This document shows positions 24,001 to 31,628 of a stretch of 64,000 nt of DNA, piece by piece. The notes under the pieces were generated by a model. The model saw only the letters and a program-made list of their open reading frames with translations, did no database searches and was not told the origin of the DNA. Position numbers and translations under genes: made by a program. Source of the DNA: Streptococcus sanguinis (GTDB lineage: Bacteria > Bacillota > Bacilli > Lactobacillales > Streptococcaceae); assembly GCF_001078705.1 (NCBI RefSeq), contig NZ_CDMW01000001.1, positions 713,448 through 777,447 on the forward strand. Reading direction: 5' to 3'. Position 1 is the stretch's first letter; each line of letters begins with the position of its first letter.

Positions 24001-26697
24001 TTGTCAAAAGAACAAAAGCGCCAAGCTTTTTACACCCAGAGTCCTGAGGAAATTTTCAAAACTTTGGACGCTTCAGAGCAAGGTTTGTCCAGTCAAGAAG
24101 CTGCCAAGCGTTTAGCTGATTATGGCCGCAATGAACTGGATGAAGGGGAGAAAAAATCTCTCTTAATGAAGTTTTTGGAGCAGTTTAAGGATTTGATGAT
24201 TATCATCTTGTTGGTAGCGGCTGTCTTGTCTGTTGTCACATCAGGTGGTGAAGATATTGCAGATGCTTTAATCATCTTAGCTGTCGTAATCATCAATGCC
24301 ATCTTCGGTGTCTATCAGGAGGGCAAGGCTGAAGAAGCGATTGCAGCTCTCAAATCCATGTCCAGTCCGGCTGCGCGTGTCCTGCGTGATGGCCATGTTA
24401 CAGAAGTAGATTCTAAAGACTTGGTACCTGGTGATATCGTTAGATTGGAAGCCGGTGATGTTGTCCCAGCAGATATGCGACTTTTAGAAGCTAATTCACT
24501 GAAAATCGAAGAAGCGGCTCTGACAGGTGAGTCTGTGCCGGTTGAGAAAGATTTGACTGTTGAGGTAGCTGCAGATGCTGGTATTGGCGACCGGGTCAAT
24601 ATGGCCTTCCAAAACTCAAATGTGACCTATGGTCGTGGGGTTGGATTGGTTGTTAATACAGGGATGTATACGGAAGTAGGCCACATCGCAGGTATGTTGC
24701 AGGATGCGGATGAAACGGACACACCGCTCAAGCAAAATCTTAATAGTCTGTCTAAGGTTCTGACCTATGCTATCTTGGTGATTGCTGCAGTGACTTTTGT
24801 AGTCGGTGTCTTCATTCAAGGGAAAAATCCACTGGATGAGCTGATGACCTCTGTAGCCTTGGCAGTTGCTGCTATTCCAGAAGGCCTGCCTGCTATCGTT
24901 ACCATCGTGTTGGCTTTGGGAACTCAGGTTTTGGCTAAGCGGAATTCAATTGTCCGTAAGCTTCCAGCTGTTGAGACTTTGGGATCAACTGAGATTATCG
25001 CTTCAGATAAGACTGGTACCCTGACCATGAATAAGATGACGGTCGAAAAAGTCTTTTATGACGGAGTCCTGAATGAAGCTGGACAAGATATTGAACTTGG
25101 ACTGGAGCTGCCGCTCTTACGTTCGGTTGTCTTAGCCAATGATACCAAGATTGACCAAGAAGGGAAGCTAATTGGTGACCCAACAGAAACAGCCTTTATC
25201 CAGTATGCTTTGGACAAGGGCTATGATGTGAAGGCCTTTTTAGAGAAATATCCTCGAGTAGCTGAGCTGCCCTTTGATTCAGATCGTAAACTCATGTCTA
25301 CTGTTCATCCATTGCCAGATGGGAAATTCCTTGCGGCAGTAAAGGGAGCACCAGACCAACTCTTGAAACGCTGTGTTGCTCGTGATAAGGCTGGAGATGT
25401 TGCAGCGATTGATGATGCTACTTCACAGTTGATTAAGTCGAACAACTCAGACATGGCTCACCAAGCTCTGCGCGTGCTGGCTGGCGGCTACAAGATTATT
25501 GATGCAGTTCCGACTGACTTGACATCTGAAAATCTAGAAAATGATTTAATCTTTACTGGTTTAATCGGTATGATTGACCCAGAACGTGCAGAAGCAGCAG
25601 AAGCTGTTCGTGTAGCCAAGGAAGCAGGTATTCGTCCAATTATGATTACCGGTGACCATCAGGATACAGCAGAAGCTATCGCCAAGCGTTTGGGTATCAT
25701 CGAAGAAGGAGATACTGAAGACCATGTTCTGACTGGCGCAGAGCTCAATGAGATTTCTGATGCAGAATTCGAAAAGGTTGTTGGTCAATACTCTGTCTAT
25801 GCACGGGTTTCTCCTGAGCATAAGGTACGGATTGTCAAAGCTTGGCAAAACCAAGGTAAGGTCGTAGCTATGACAGGTGATGGTGTCAATGACGCACCAG
25901 CTTTGAAGACAGCCGATATCGGTATCGGTATGGGCATTACAGGTACAGAAGTATCTAAGGGTGCTTCAGATATCATTTTAGCGGATGACAATTTTGCGAC
26001 AATAATCGTAGCTGTTGAAGAGGGAAGGAAAATATTTTCTAATATTCAAAAGACTATTCAATACCTACTTTCAGCTAATATAGCAGAAGTATTAACGATA
26101 TTTTTTGCAACGTTATTTGGTTGGGATGTGCTGCAGCCAGTTCACCTACTTTGGATTAACCTAGTAACAGATACCTTCCCAGCTATTGCTCTGGGAGTTG
26201 AACCAGCTGAGCCTGGTGCTATGAATCATAAACCTCGTGGTCGTAAGTCAAGTTTCTTCTCAGGTGGAGTCATGAATTCAATTATTTATCAAGGTATTCT
26301 ACAAGCTATGCTAGTCCTGTCAGTCTATGGCTATGCTATTTCGAATCCAGTTCATCTTGGTAATCAAACTGCTATCCATGCGGACGCTCTGACAATGGCC
26401 TTTGCAACTCTTGGCCTCATCCAGCTCTTCCATGCTTATAATGTAAAATCTGTTTACCAATCTATCTTTACAGTTGGTCCATTCAAGTCTAAGACCTTCA
26501 ATTGGTCTATTCTGGTTTCTTTCATCCTATTGATTTCGACTATTGTAATTGATCCACTGGAAAAGATTTTCCATGTGACCAAGCTGGACTTGTCACAATG
26601 GACAGTTGTTCTGATTGGTAGCTTTGCCATGATTGTCATTGTTGAGATTGTTAAGTTCATCCAACGTAAATTAGGTATGGACAAGAATGCTATTTAA
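24001..26697 (+). CDS. caxP: P-type Ca2+/Mn2+ efflux ATPase (CaxP/MgtA-like)
   Basis: A P2A-type cation ATPase that exports divalent metal using ATP. The TTG at 24001 is preferred because AGGAGGA lies 6 nt upstream and it yields 898 residues starting MSKEQKRQAFYTQ; the upstream ATG at 23941 falls just after the riboswitch terminator with no ribosome site. Motifs in order: TGES, PEGLPA in helix 4 (calcium-pump type ion site), DKTGTLT with the phosphorylated D336, TGD(H/G) hinge sequences and TGDGVNDAP. The pneumococcal homologue has been reported as CaxP for Ca2+ and as MgtA for Mn2+; I infer the same dual role. Controlled by the Mn riboswitch. Confidence 0.92.
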   Translation: MSKEQKRQAFYTQSPEEIFKTLDASEQGLSSQEAAKRLADYGRNELDEGEKKSLLMKFLEQFKDLMIIILLVAAVLSVVTSGGEDIADALIILAVVIINAIFGVYQEGKAEEAIAALKSMSSPAARVLRDGHVTEVDSKDLVPGDIVRLEAGDVVPADMRLLEANSLKIEEAALTGESVPVEKDLTVEVAADAGIGDRVNMAFQNSNVTYGRGVGLVVNTGMYTEVGHIAGMLQDADETDTPLKQNLNSLSKVLTYAILVIAAVTFVVGVFIQGKNPLDELMTSVALAVAAIPEGLPAIVTIVLALGTQVLAKRNSIVRKLPAVETLGSTEIIASDKTGTLTMNKMTVEKVFYDGVLNEAGQDIELGLELPLLRSVVLANDTKIDQEGKLIGDPTETAFIQYALDKGYDVKAFLEKYPRVAELPFDSDRKLMSTVHPLPDGKFLAAVKGAPDQLLKRCVARDKAGDVAAIDDATSQLIKSNNSDMAHQALRVLAGGYKIIDAVPTDLTSENLENDLIFTGLIGMIDPERAEAAEAVRVAKEAGIRPIMITGDHQDTAEAIAKRLGIIEEGDTEDHVLTGAELNEISDAEFEKVVGQYSVYARVSPEHKVRIVKAWQNQGKVVAMTGDGVNDAPALKTADIGIGMGITGTEVSKGASDIILADDNFATIIVAVEEGRKIFSNIQKTIQYLLSANIAEVLTIFFATLFGWDVLQPVHLLWINLVTDTFPAIALGVEPAEPGAMNHKPRGRKSSFFSGGVMNSIIYQGILQAMLVLSVYGYAISNPVHLGNQTAIHADALTMAFATLGLIQLFHAYNVKSVYQSIFTVGPFKSKTFNWSILVSFILLISTIVIDPLEKIFHVTKLDLSQWTVVLIGSFAMIVIVEIVKFIQRKLGMDKNAI

Positions 26698-26701
26698 CAG
26701 C

Positions 26702-26729
26702 AAAAAGTCATCTGCGGATGGCTTTTTTT
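26702..26729 (+). terminator. Terminator after the P-type ATPase
   Basis: AAAAAGTCATC (26702-26712) with GATGGCTTTTT (26717-26727), one G-U pair, T tail. Confidence 0.8.
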
Positions 26730-26802
26730 ATAGCAACCAAGACTTCATTGCTTTTTCCAATTTTCGCTCCTGCTTATTAGAAGTCTATGTGCAGTTGGAC
26801 AG

Positions 26803-26834
26803 CAAAAAACAGCTCTCAGATGAGCTGAGAGCTG
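26803..26834 (-). terminator. Terminator after the metallophosphoesterase gene
   Basis: AGCTCTCAG (26811-26819) with CTGAGAGCT (26825-26833); read on the minus strand it is followed by T6 (26804-26809). Confidence 0.8.
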
Positions 26835-26850
26835 CTATTCAACATTTCCA

Positions 26851-27711
26851 TTACTGAACTTCAATCACTGTTAAAGCATCTCTCAGTTCAGCTGCCAGGT
26901 GTTTTTTCTTATAGTCTCGAAATTCGGCTAAATCTTTTATAGCGTTATAACGCTTATGCAAGCGATACATCTGAGGAATCTGATACTGAGGAAAGTCATT
27001 AAAAAAGTTCCGAGTCAGTTCCCATTCACGAATGTAGCCAAGGGGACGCATATGATAGCGAACTCCTTCGATAACACGGCTTTGGTGGCGGTGATGGAGA
27101 TGACCAAAAATCACTTCTTTCACTCTGTATTTGACAAAAAGCTGATGAAAAGCTTGGCTTCCTAGGAAGGCGTTGAAGCGCTGGAAATAGGGATGGTCGT
27201 ATAGAAAGTCTTGATGGGGCACAAAATGCAGAGCAACAATAATGGGACCATCTAAAGTCATCAGCAGTTTTTCTAACTCTTGCAGCGTCTGAGATGTAAT
27301 GCTAGGGTCGTCCAGTTGACGCTCCAATCTGCGGTCAAACCAGAAATTAGTCTTAGTTTTCAGATGCTCTTCTTTGCTTTTTTCTGGAACAAAGCTGTAG
27401 TCATACCAGCCAGAAAAGCTGACGAGCTTGGTCTGGCCGAACTGCTGGACCTGAAAATCATAGTTTGAAATTTCTTGCTCAGAAAGTCCCAGCATATCGT
27501 GATTTCCCAGATTAAAAGAAAGGGGAATCTCTTGCTTCAAAGTTTCAATAAAGGGCAAACTGATCTTGGTCAGGTCGTTGGATAAATCTCCAGCAATGTG
27601 TAGGTGGTCAATCCCTTCCTCTTTTAAAAGCAGTCGAAGAGCTTGGTGCTCAAAATTCCCAAACTGATTGGAGTCCAGATGGAGGTCGCTCATAAATCCG
27701 ATTCTTATCAT
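26851..27711 (-). CDS. Calcineurin-like metallophosphoesterase, apparently leaderless
   Basis: A 286-residue metal-dependent phosphoesterase. All five signature blocks can be seen: SDLHLD (D9, H11), AGDLSND (D42), LGNHD (N70, H71), LHFVPH and GHLHHRH. Substrate unknown; no membrane segment or signal peptide. The ATG at 27711 lies 6 nt after a minus-strand extended -10 (TGC TAGACT, 27718-27726), with no Shine-Dalgarno, so the mRNA is probably leaderless. It faces the P-type ATPase tail to tail, each with its own terminator. Confidence 0.88.
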   Translation of the reverse strand: MIRIGFMSDLHLDSNQFGNFEHQALRLLLKEEGIDHLHIAGDLSNDLTKISLPFIETLKQEIPLSFNLGNHDMLGLSEQEISNYDFQVQQFGQTKLVSFSGWYDYSFVPEKSKEEHLKTKTNFWFDRRLERQLDDPSITSQTLQELEKLLMTLDGPIIVALHFVPHQDFLYDHPYFQRFNAFLGSQAFHQLFVKYRVKEVIFGHLHHRHQSRVIEGVRYHMRPLGYIREWELTRNFFNDFPQYQIPQMYRLHKRYNAIKDLAEFRDYKKKHLAAELRDALTVIEVQ

Positions 27712-27717
27712 GGTTTT

Positions 27718-27726
27718 AGTCTAGCA
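27718..27726 (-). promoter_or_regulatory. Extended -10 promoter giving a leaderless phosphoesterase mRNA
   Basis: TGC plus TAGACT, then AAAACC (6 nt) and the ATG. Confidence 0.5.
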
Positions 27727-27727
27727 T

Positions 27728-27917
27728 ATTTTTTAAAAGTTGGAAATGCTTAAGCACCTATGGAGAGTCTCCCTTTTTATCAGAACACCTCATAAATTTT
27801 CGTAATCTTGTATTTCGTTTATCCATGAATGAAGTCCAGGAAGGCTTGAAATAATTCTTCCAACCCCATGTCATTATATTACTTTTCTAACAATTAGGTG
27901 ACAAGGAGTCGCTTGTC
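27728..27917. other. Intergenic stretch without a recognised gene
   Basis: About 190 nt between the phosphoesterase promoter and the upstream prfB promoter (the whole gap to prfB is 311 nt). It is AT-rich. All frames are short on both strands; the longest ATG-started piece I noticed on the minus strand has 16 codons and no ribosome site. No tRNA or strong hairpin seen. Confidence 0.5.
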
Positions 27918-27946
27918 TTGCCTAGCTAGGGAAAATCCGATAAAAT
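27918..27946 (+). promoter_or_regulatory. Possible upstream promoter of prfB
   Basis: TTGCCT (27918-27923), exactly 17 nt, TAAAAT (27941-27946). Confidence 0.35.
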
Positions 27947-27987
27947 GTAAGCTGCTGAATGTGAGATTAGGCAAACTGTTTAATTTA

Positions 27988-27996
27988 TGTTATAAT
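27988..27996 (+). promoter_or_regulatory. Extended -10 promoter of prfB-ftsEX
   Basis: TGT plus TATAAT (27991-27996), 26 nt before the prfB ATG. Confidence 0.6.
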
Positions 27997-28022
27997 TAAA
28001 CGATATGTGAAAAGAGGTATTT

Positions 28023-29118
28023 ATGGACATTTCAGAAATTCGTCAAAAGATTGACGCAAATCGTGAAAAATTAGCTTCTTTCAGGGGGTCTCTTTGACTT
28101 AGAAGGTCTGGAAGAAGAAATTGCCATCTTAGAAAATAAGATGACAGAACCCGACTTTTGGGATGACAACATTGCAGCCCAGAAGACATCTCAAGAGCTG
28201 AATGGACTCAAGCAAACCTATGAAAATTTCCATCAGATGACTGAGCTTTTTGATGAATCGGAAATCTTGCTTGATTTTCTGGCTGAAGATGAGTCGGTTC
28301 AAGGAGAGTTGGAAGAAAAGCTGGCTGAACTCGAGAAAATGATGACCAGCTATGAAATGACCCTGCTCCTATCTGAGCCTTACGACAATAACAATGCTAT
28401 CCTTGAAATTCACCCAGGCTCTGGTGGTACAGAGGCCCAGGATTGGGGAGATATGCTGCTGCGTATGTATACACGCTTTGGCAATGCCAAGGGCTTCAAA
28501 GTAGAGGTCTTGGACTATCAAGCTGGTGATGAAGCAGGCATTAAGTCAGTGACTCTTTCGTTTGAAGGGCCGCACGCTTATGGTCTGCTCAAATCAGAAA
28601 TGGGAGTCCACCGTTTGGTTCGGATTTCGCCATTTGACTCAGCTAAACGTCGTCATACTTCCTTTACCTCAGTAGAGGTCATGCCAGAGCTGGATGACAC
28701 CATTGAGGTGGAAATTCGCGATGACGATATTAAGATGGACACTTTCCGCTCGGGAGGAGCCGGCGGACAGAATGTCAATAAAGTTTCTACTGGTGTGCGG
28801 CTGACCCATATTCCTACAGGAATTGTGGTGCAGTCTACGGTTGACCGGACTCAGTATGGAAACCGTGATCGAGCGATGAAGATGCTACAGGCCAAGCTTT
28901 ATCAGCTAGAGCAAGAGAAACAAGCAGCCGAAGTCGACTCACTCAAGGGAGATAAGAAGGAAATTTCCTGGGGCAGCCAAATCCGCTCCTATGTCTTTAC
29001 GCCTTATACCATGGTCAAAGACCATCGGACCAGTTACGAAGTAGCACAGGTGGACAAGGTTATGGACGGAGATTTAGATGGTTTCATCGACGCTTATTTG
29101 AAATGGCGTTTGAGCTAG
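28023..29118 (+). CDS. prfB: Peptide chain release factor 2, with programmed +1 frameshift
   Basis: It recognises UGA and UAA stop codons and releases the nascent chain. The coding sequence is joined from 28023-28094 and 28096-29118 (364 residues). The first frame runs 24 codons from the ATG and ends in an in-frame TGA at 28095-28097. The slip site CTTTGAC and the AGGGGG internal Shine-Dalgarno (28083-28088) are at the standard spacing, so the ribosome skips T28095 when RF2 is scarce. After the shift the frame continues [11 protein letters not shown] (202-204) is the stop-codon-reading tripeptide and GGQ (247-249) the catalytic motif. Ribosome site AGAGGT at 28013. Followed by ftsE and ftsX, the usual streptococcal order. 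Confidence 0.97.
28083..28098 (+). promoter_or_regulatory. prfB recoding signal (+1 frameshift site)
   Basis: AGGGGG, TCT, then CTTTGAC. Autoregulation of RF2 by this element is well established. Confidence 0.95.
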
Positions 29119-29162
29119 GAAATGCAAGAGATTAGAATTAGATTGAAAGGAAATTTCAATAG

Positions 29163-29855
29163 ATGTCAATAATTGAAATGAAAGATGTTGTCAAGAAGTA
29201 TGGCAACGGGACCACTGCCTTACGTAGTGTGTCTATTAACGTAGAACCTGGGGAGTTTGCCTATATTGTTGGCCCTTCAGGAGCAGGAAAGTCAACTTTT
29301 ATTCGTTTGCTTTACCGGGAGATAAAGCTGGATAAGGGAAGTCTGAAAGTAGCTGATTTTGACCTAGCTAAGATTAAGAAGCGTGATGTTCCAATGCTGC
29401 GCCGTCAGGTTGGAGTCGTCTTCCAAGACTATAAACTTCTTCCTAAAAAGACAGTGTATGAGAATATTGCCTACGCCATGGAAGTTATCGGTGAGCGCCG
29501 TCGCAATATTAAAAAGCGGGTTATGGAAGTGCTGGATCTGGTTGGTCTTAAGCACAAGGTTCGCTCATTCCCTAATGAGCTGTCCGGTGGTGAGCAGCAG
29601 CGGATTGCCATTGCGCGTGCTATTGCTAACAACCCTAAAGTCCTGATTGCGGATGAGCCGACAGGAAACTTGGACCCAGATAATTCTTGGGAGATTATGA
29701 ACCTGCTGGAGCGGATTAACCTTCAGGGAACAACTGTCCTGATGGCAACCCACAACAGCCAGATTGTAAATACTCTGCGTCACCGCGTTATTGCTATTGA
29801 AAATGGCCGTGTGGTACGTGATGAAGCGGAAGGAGAATACGGATACGATGATTAG
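29163..29855 (+). CDS. ftsE: Cell division ATP-binding protein FtsE
   Basis: The ATPase of the FtsEX complex, which in streptococci activates the PcsB peptidoglycan hydrolase at the septum. 230 residues with Walker A GPSGAGKST, Q-loop in GVVFQDYKLLPKKTV, signature LSGGEQQRIAIARA, and Walker B VLIADEPTGNLD. AAAGGAAA precedes the ATG. The end overlaps ftsX by 8 nt. Confidence 0.96.
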   Translation: MSIIEMKDVVKKYGNGTTALRSVSINVEPGEFAYIVGPSGAGKSTFIRLLYREIKLDKGSLKVADFDLAKIKKRDVPMLRRQVGVVFQDYKLLPKKTVYENIAYAMEVIGERRRNIKKRVMEVLDLVGLKHKVRSFPNELSGGEQQRIAIARAIANNPKVLIADEPTGNLDPDNSWEIMNLLERINLQGTTVLMATHNSQIVNTLRHRVIAIENGRVVRDEAEGEYGYDD

Positions 29856-30774
29856 AAGATTTTTTCGTCATTTGATTGAGTCGCTTAAGAGTCTTACGCG
29901 GAATGGTTGGATGACTGTAGCGGCTGTCAGCTCGGTTATGATTACCTTGAGCTTAGTGGCTGTTTTTGCTTCAGTAATTTTAAATACAGCCAAGCTGGCA
30001 AATGATATTTCAAATAATGTCCGCGTCATGGTGTACATGCGTAAGGATGTTGCTGACAATAGCGAAACGATTGTAAAAGAAGGCCAAACAGTTCAGAATG
30101 AGGACTACCATAAGGTCTATGATGCTCTGACTTCTATGAAAAATGTAGATAAGGTTACTTTTTCTAGTAAGGAAGAACAATATGAGCAGCTGACAGAAAC
30201 CATGGGTAGCGAGTGGAAGATTTTTGACGGTGATGCCAACCCACTTTACGATGCTTATATTCTTGAGACCAAGGCACCTAAGTATGTAGAATCTGTTACA
30301 AAAGATGCTCGGAAAATTGATGGTGTTTCAGAGGTTCAAAATGGTGGTACCAATACTAAAAAGCTCTTTGCGCTTTCTAATTTTATCCAAACATGGGGCT
30401 TGATTGGTGCAGCGCTTCTAATTTTTGTTGCTGTCCTTCTCATTTCCAATACTATTCGGATTACCATTATTTCCCGCAGTCGCGAGATTCAAATCATGCG
30501 CTTGGTTGGTGCCAAGAATAGCTATATCCGTGGACCTTTCTTGTTTGAAGGGGCATGGATTGGCTTGCTAGGGGCAACAATTCCGTCAGTGGCAGTGTAT
30601 TTTATATACAAAATAGCCTTCCAGACTATGAATAAGAGCCTAGTCGGTCAAGGGCTTTCTATGATTGATCCGAAACTCTTTAGTCCGATTATGATAGCAA
30701 TACTTTTCGTATTGGGTATTCTTATCGGATCGTTGGGATCTGTCTTCTCTATGAGACGCTTCTTGAAGATTTAA
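29848..30774 (+). CDS. ftsX: Cell division permease-like protein FtsX
   Basis: The membrane partner of FtsE. 308 residues from the ATG at 29848, chosen over an upstream in-frame start at 29791 because it gives the family N-terminus (MIRRFFRHLIESLKSLTRNG), overlaps ftsE by 8 nt and has AAGGAG 12 nt upstream. Topology is one membrane helix (about 24-46), a large extracellular loop of about 120 residues that contacts the hydrolase, then three helices. SRSREIQIMRLVGAK is the typical FtsX-family cytoplasmic loop. Confidence 0.96.
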   Translation: MIRRFFRHLIESLKSLTRNGWMTVAAVSSVMITLSLVAVFASVILNTAKLANDISNNVRVMVYMRKDVADNSETIVKEGQTVQNEDYHKVYDALTSMKNVDKVTFSSKEEQYEQLTETMGSEWKIFDGDANPLYDAYILETKAPKYVESVTKDARKIDGVSEVQNGGTNTKKLFALSNFIQTWGLIGAALLIFVAVLLISNTIRITIISRSREIQIMRLVGAKNSYIRGPFLFEGAWIGLLGATIPSVAVYFIYKIAFQTMNKSLVGQGLSMIDPKLFSPIMIAILFVLGILIGSLGSVFSMRRFLKI

Positions 30775-30780
30775 TAATTC

Positions 30781-30826
30781 ATAACAAAAACAGAGTTTGA
30801 AGAATTTCAAACTCTGTTTTTGTTAT
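30781..30826. terminator. Long bidirectional terminator between ftsX and the MBL gene
   Basis: A perfect 21-bp inverted repeat (30781-30801 with 30806-30826) and 4-nt loop. An internal A5/T5 block makes it usable from both sides. Confidence 0.9.
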
Positions 30827-30854
30827 AGATAACTATAGATAATTGCTTAAATGC

Positions 30855-31493
30855 TTACTGAGCTAAAAATGAATTAAAGACTTTTTCATGTGAAATAGTG
30901 GTATCATTACCATGACCAGGATAAACAACATAGTCTTTAGGCAATACCAGAAGTTTCTCACGAATAGATGTTAGCAATTGAGTCGTATTGCCAGTTGGCA
31001 GATCCGTTCGTCCGATGCTTTCCCGAAAGAGTGCATCACCCGTCAAAACAAGGCGATCATCTGGAAAGACTAGAGAGACACCTCCGATGGAGTGCCCAGG
31101 TGTTTGCAATACATAGAAGTGGAAACCACCAAGGTCATAGTCTGTCTCGTAGGAGAAAAACTCCTCTGCTGGTCGGCAAATAATATCTTCCATGTCATCA
31201 TGGCGCGCCAGACCAGATAGGTTATCTGTCGGTGTGTAGAGCCAGCTGCTTTCGCTATCGGCCACATAGACAGGTGGGGCCGCATAGTGCTCTCGGACCT
31301 TTTCTAAACTCATAATATGGTCATAATGGGTGTGGGTTAGGAGAATAGCAATCACAGGCTTGGTGAGTTCCTCCAGCTTGCGCTCAATCTTTTTCCAGTC
31401 GCTGCCAGGATCGACGATTAGGAGGCCTTGATTATTTTCTAAGATATAGGTGTTTTCAAATGCAACAAGGTTGGTAATTTTATGAATCTTCAT
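30855..31493 (-). CDS. Metallo-beta-lactamase fold hydrolase (GloB/YqgX-like)
   Basis: A 212-residue MBL-fold protein with THTHYDHI (residues about 54-61), the downstream metal ligands in TPGHSIGGVSL and LTGDALFRESIGRTDLPTG, and YPGHGNDTT near the C-terminus. This set is the glyoxalase II-like subgroup; many such bacterial proteins hydrolyse thioesters, but the substrate here cannot be assigned. The ribosome site GAGGAAAT precedes the ATG. It converges on ftsX with a shared terminator. Confidence 0.88.
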   Translation of the reverse strand: MKIHKITNLVAFENTYILENNQGLLIVDPGSDWKKIERKLEELTKPVIAILLTHTHYDHIMSLEKVREHYAAPPVYVADSESSWLYTPTDNLSGLARHDDMEDIICRPAEEFFSYETDYDLGGFHFYVLQTPGHSIGGVSLVFPDDRLVLTGDALFRESIGRTDLPTGNTTQLLTSIREKLLVLPKDYVVYPGHGNDTTISHEKVFNSFLAQ

Positions 31494-31525
31494 TTGATTT
31501 CCTCGGAAAATGTATTCTGCTATTG

Positions 31526-31534
31526 AGTGTAACA
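31526..31534 (-). promoter_or_regulatory. Extended -10 promoter of the MBL gene
   Basis: TGT plus TACACT on the minus strand, about 32 nt before the ATG. Confidence 0.4.
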
Positions 31535-31610
31535 GAAAAGCTGTTTTTTTGCACAGAATTACTTTCTGCGCTTGGGCTGAAAATTTTCAGATGTCTCAGA
31601 ATGGCTTTTA

Positions 31611-31619
31611 TGATATAAT
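31611..31619 (+). promoter_or_regulatory. Extended -10 promoter of dinG, near-leaderless
   Basis: TGA plus TATAAT (31614-31619), then 9 nt before the ATG at 31629. The predicted leader is 0-3 nt. Confidence 0.6.
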
Positions 31620-31628
31620 CATAGCAGT

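Noticed and set aside
27819-27869. 16-codon minus-strand peptide frame (MGLEELFQAFLDFIHG) behind a TATAAT
   Set aside because: No ribosome site, and the -10 is only 3 nt from the ATG, so transcription would start after the start codon. No match to a known peptide pheromone type that I can recall.
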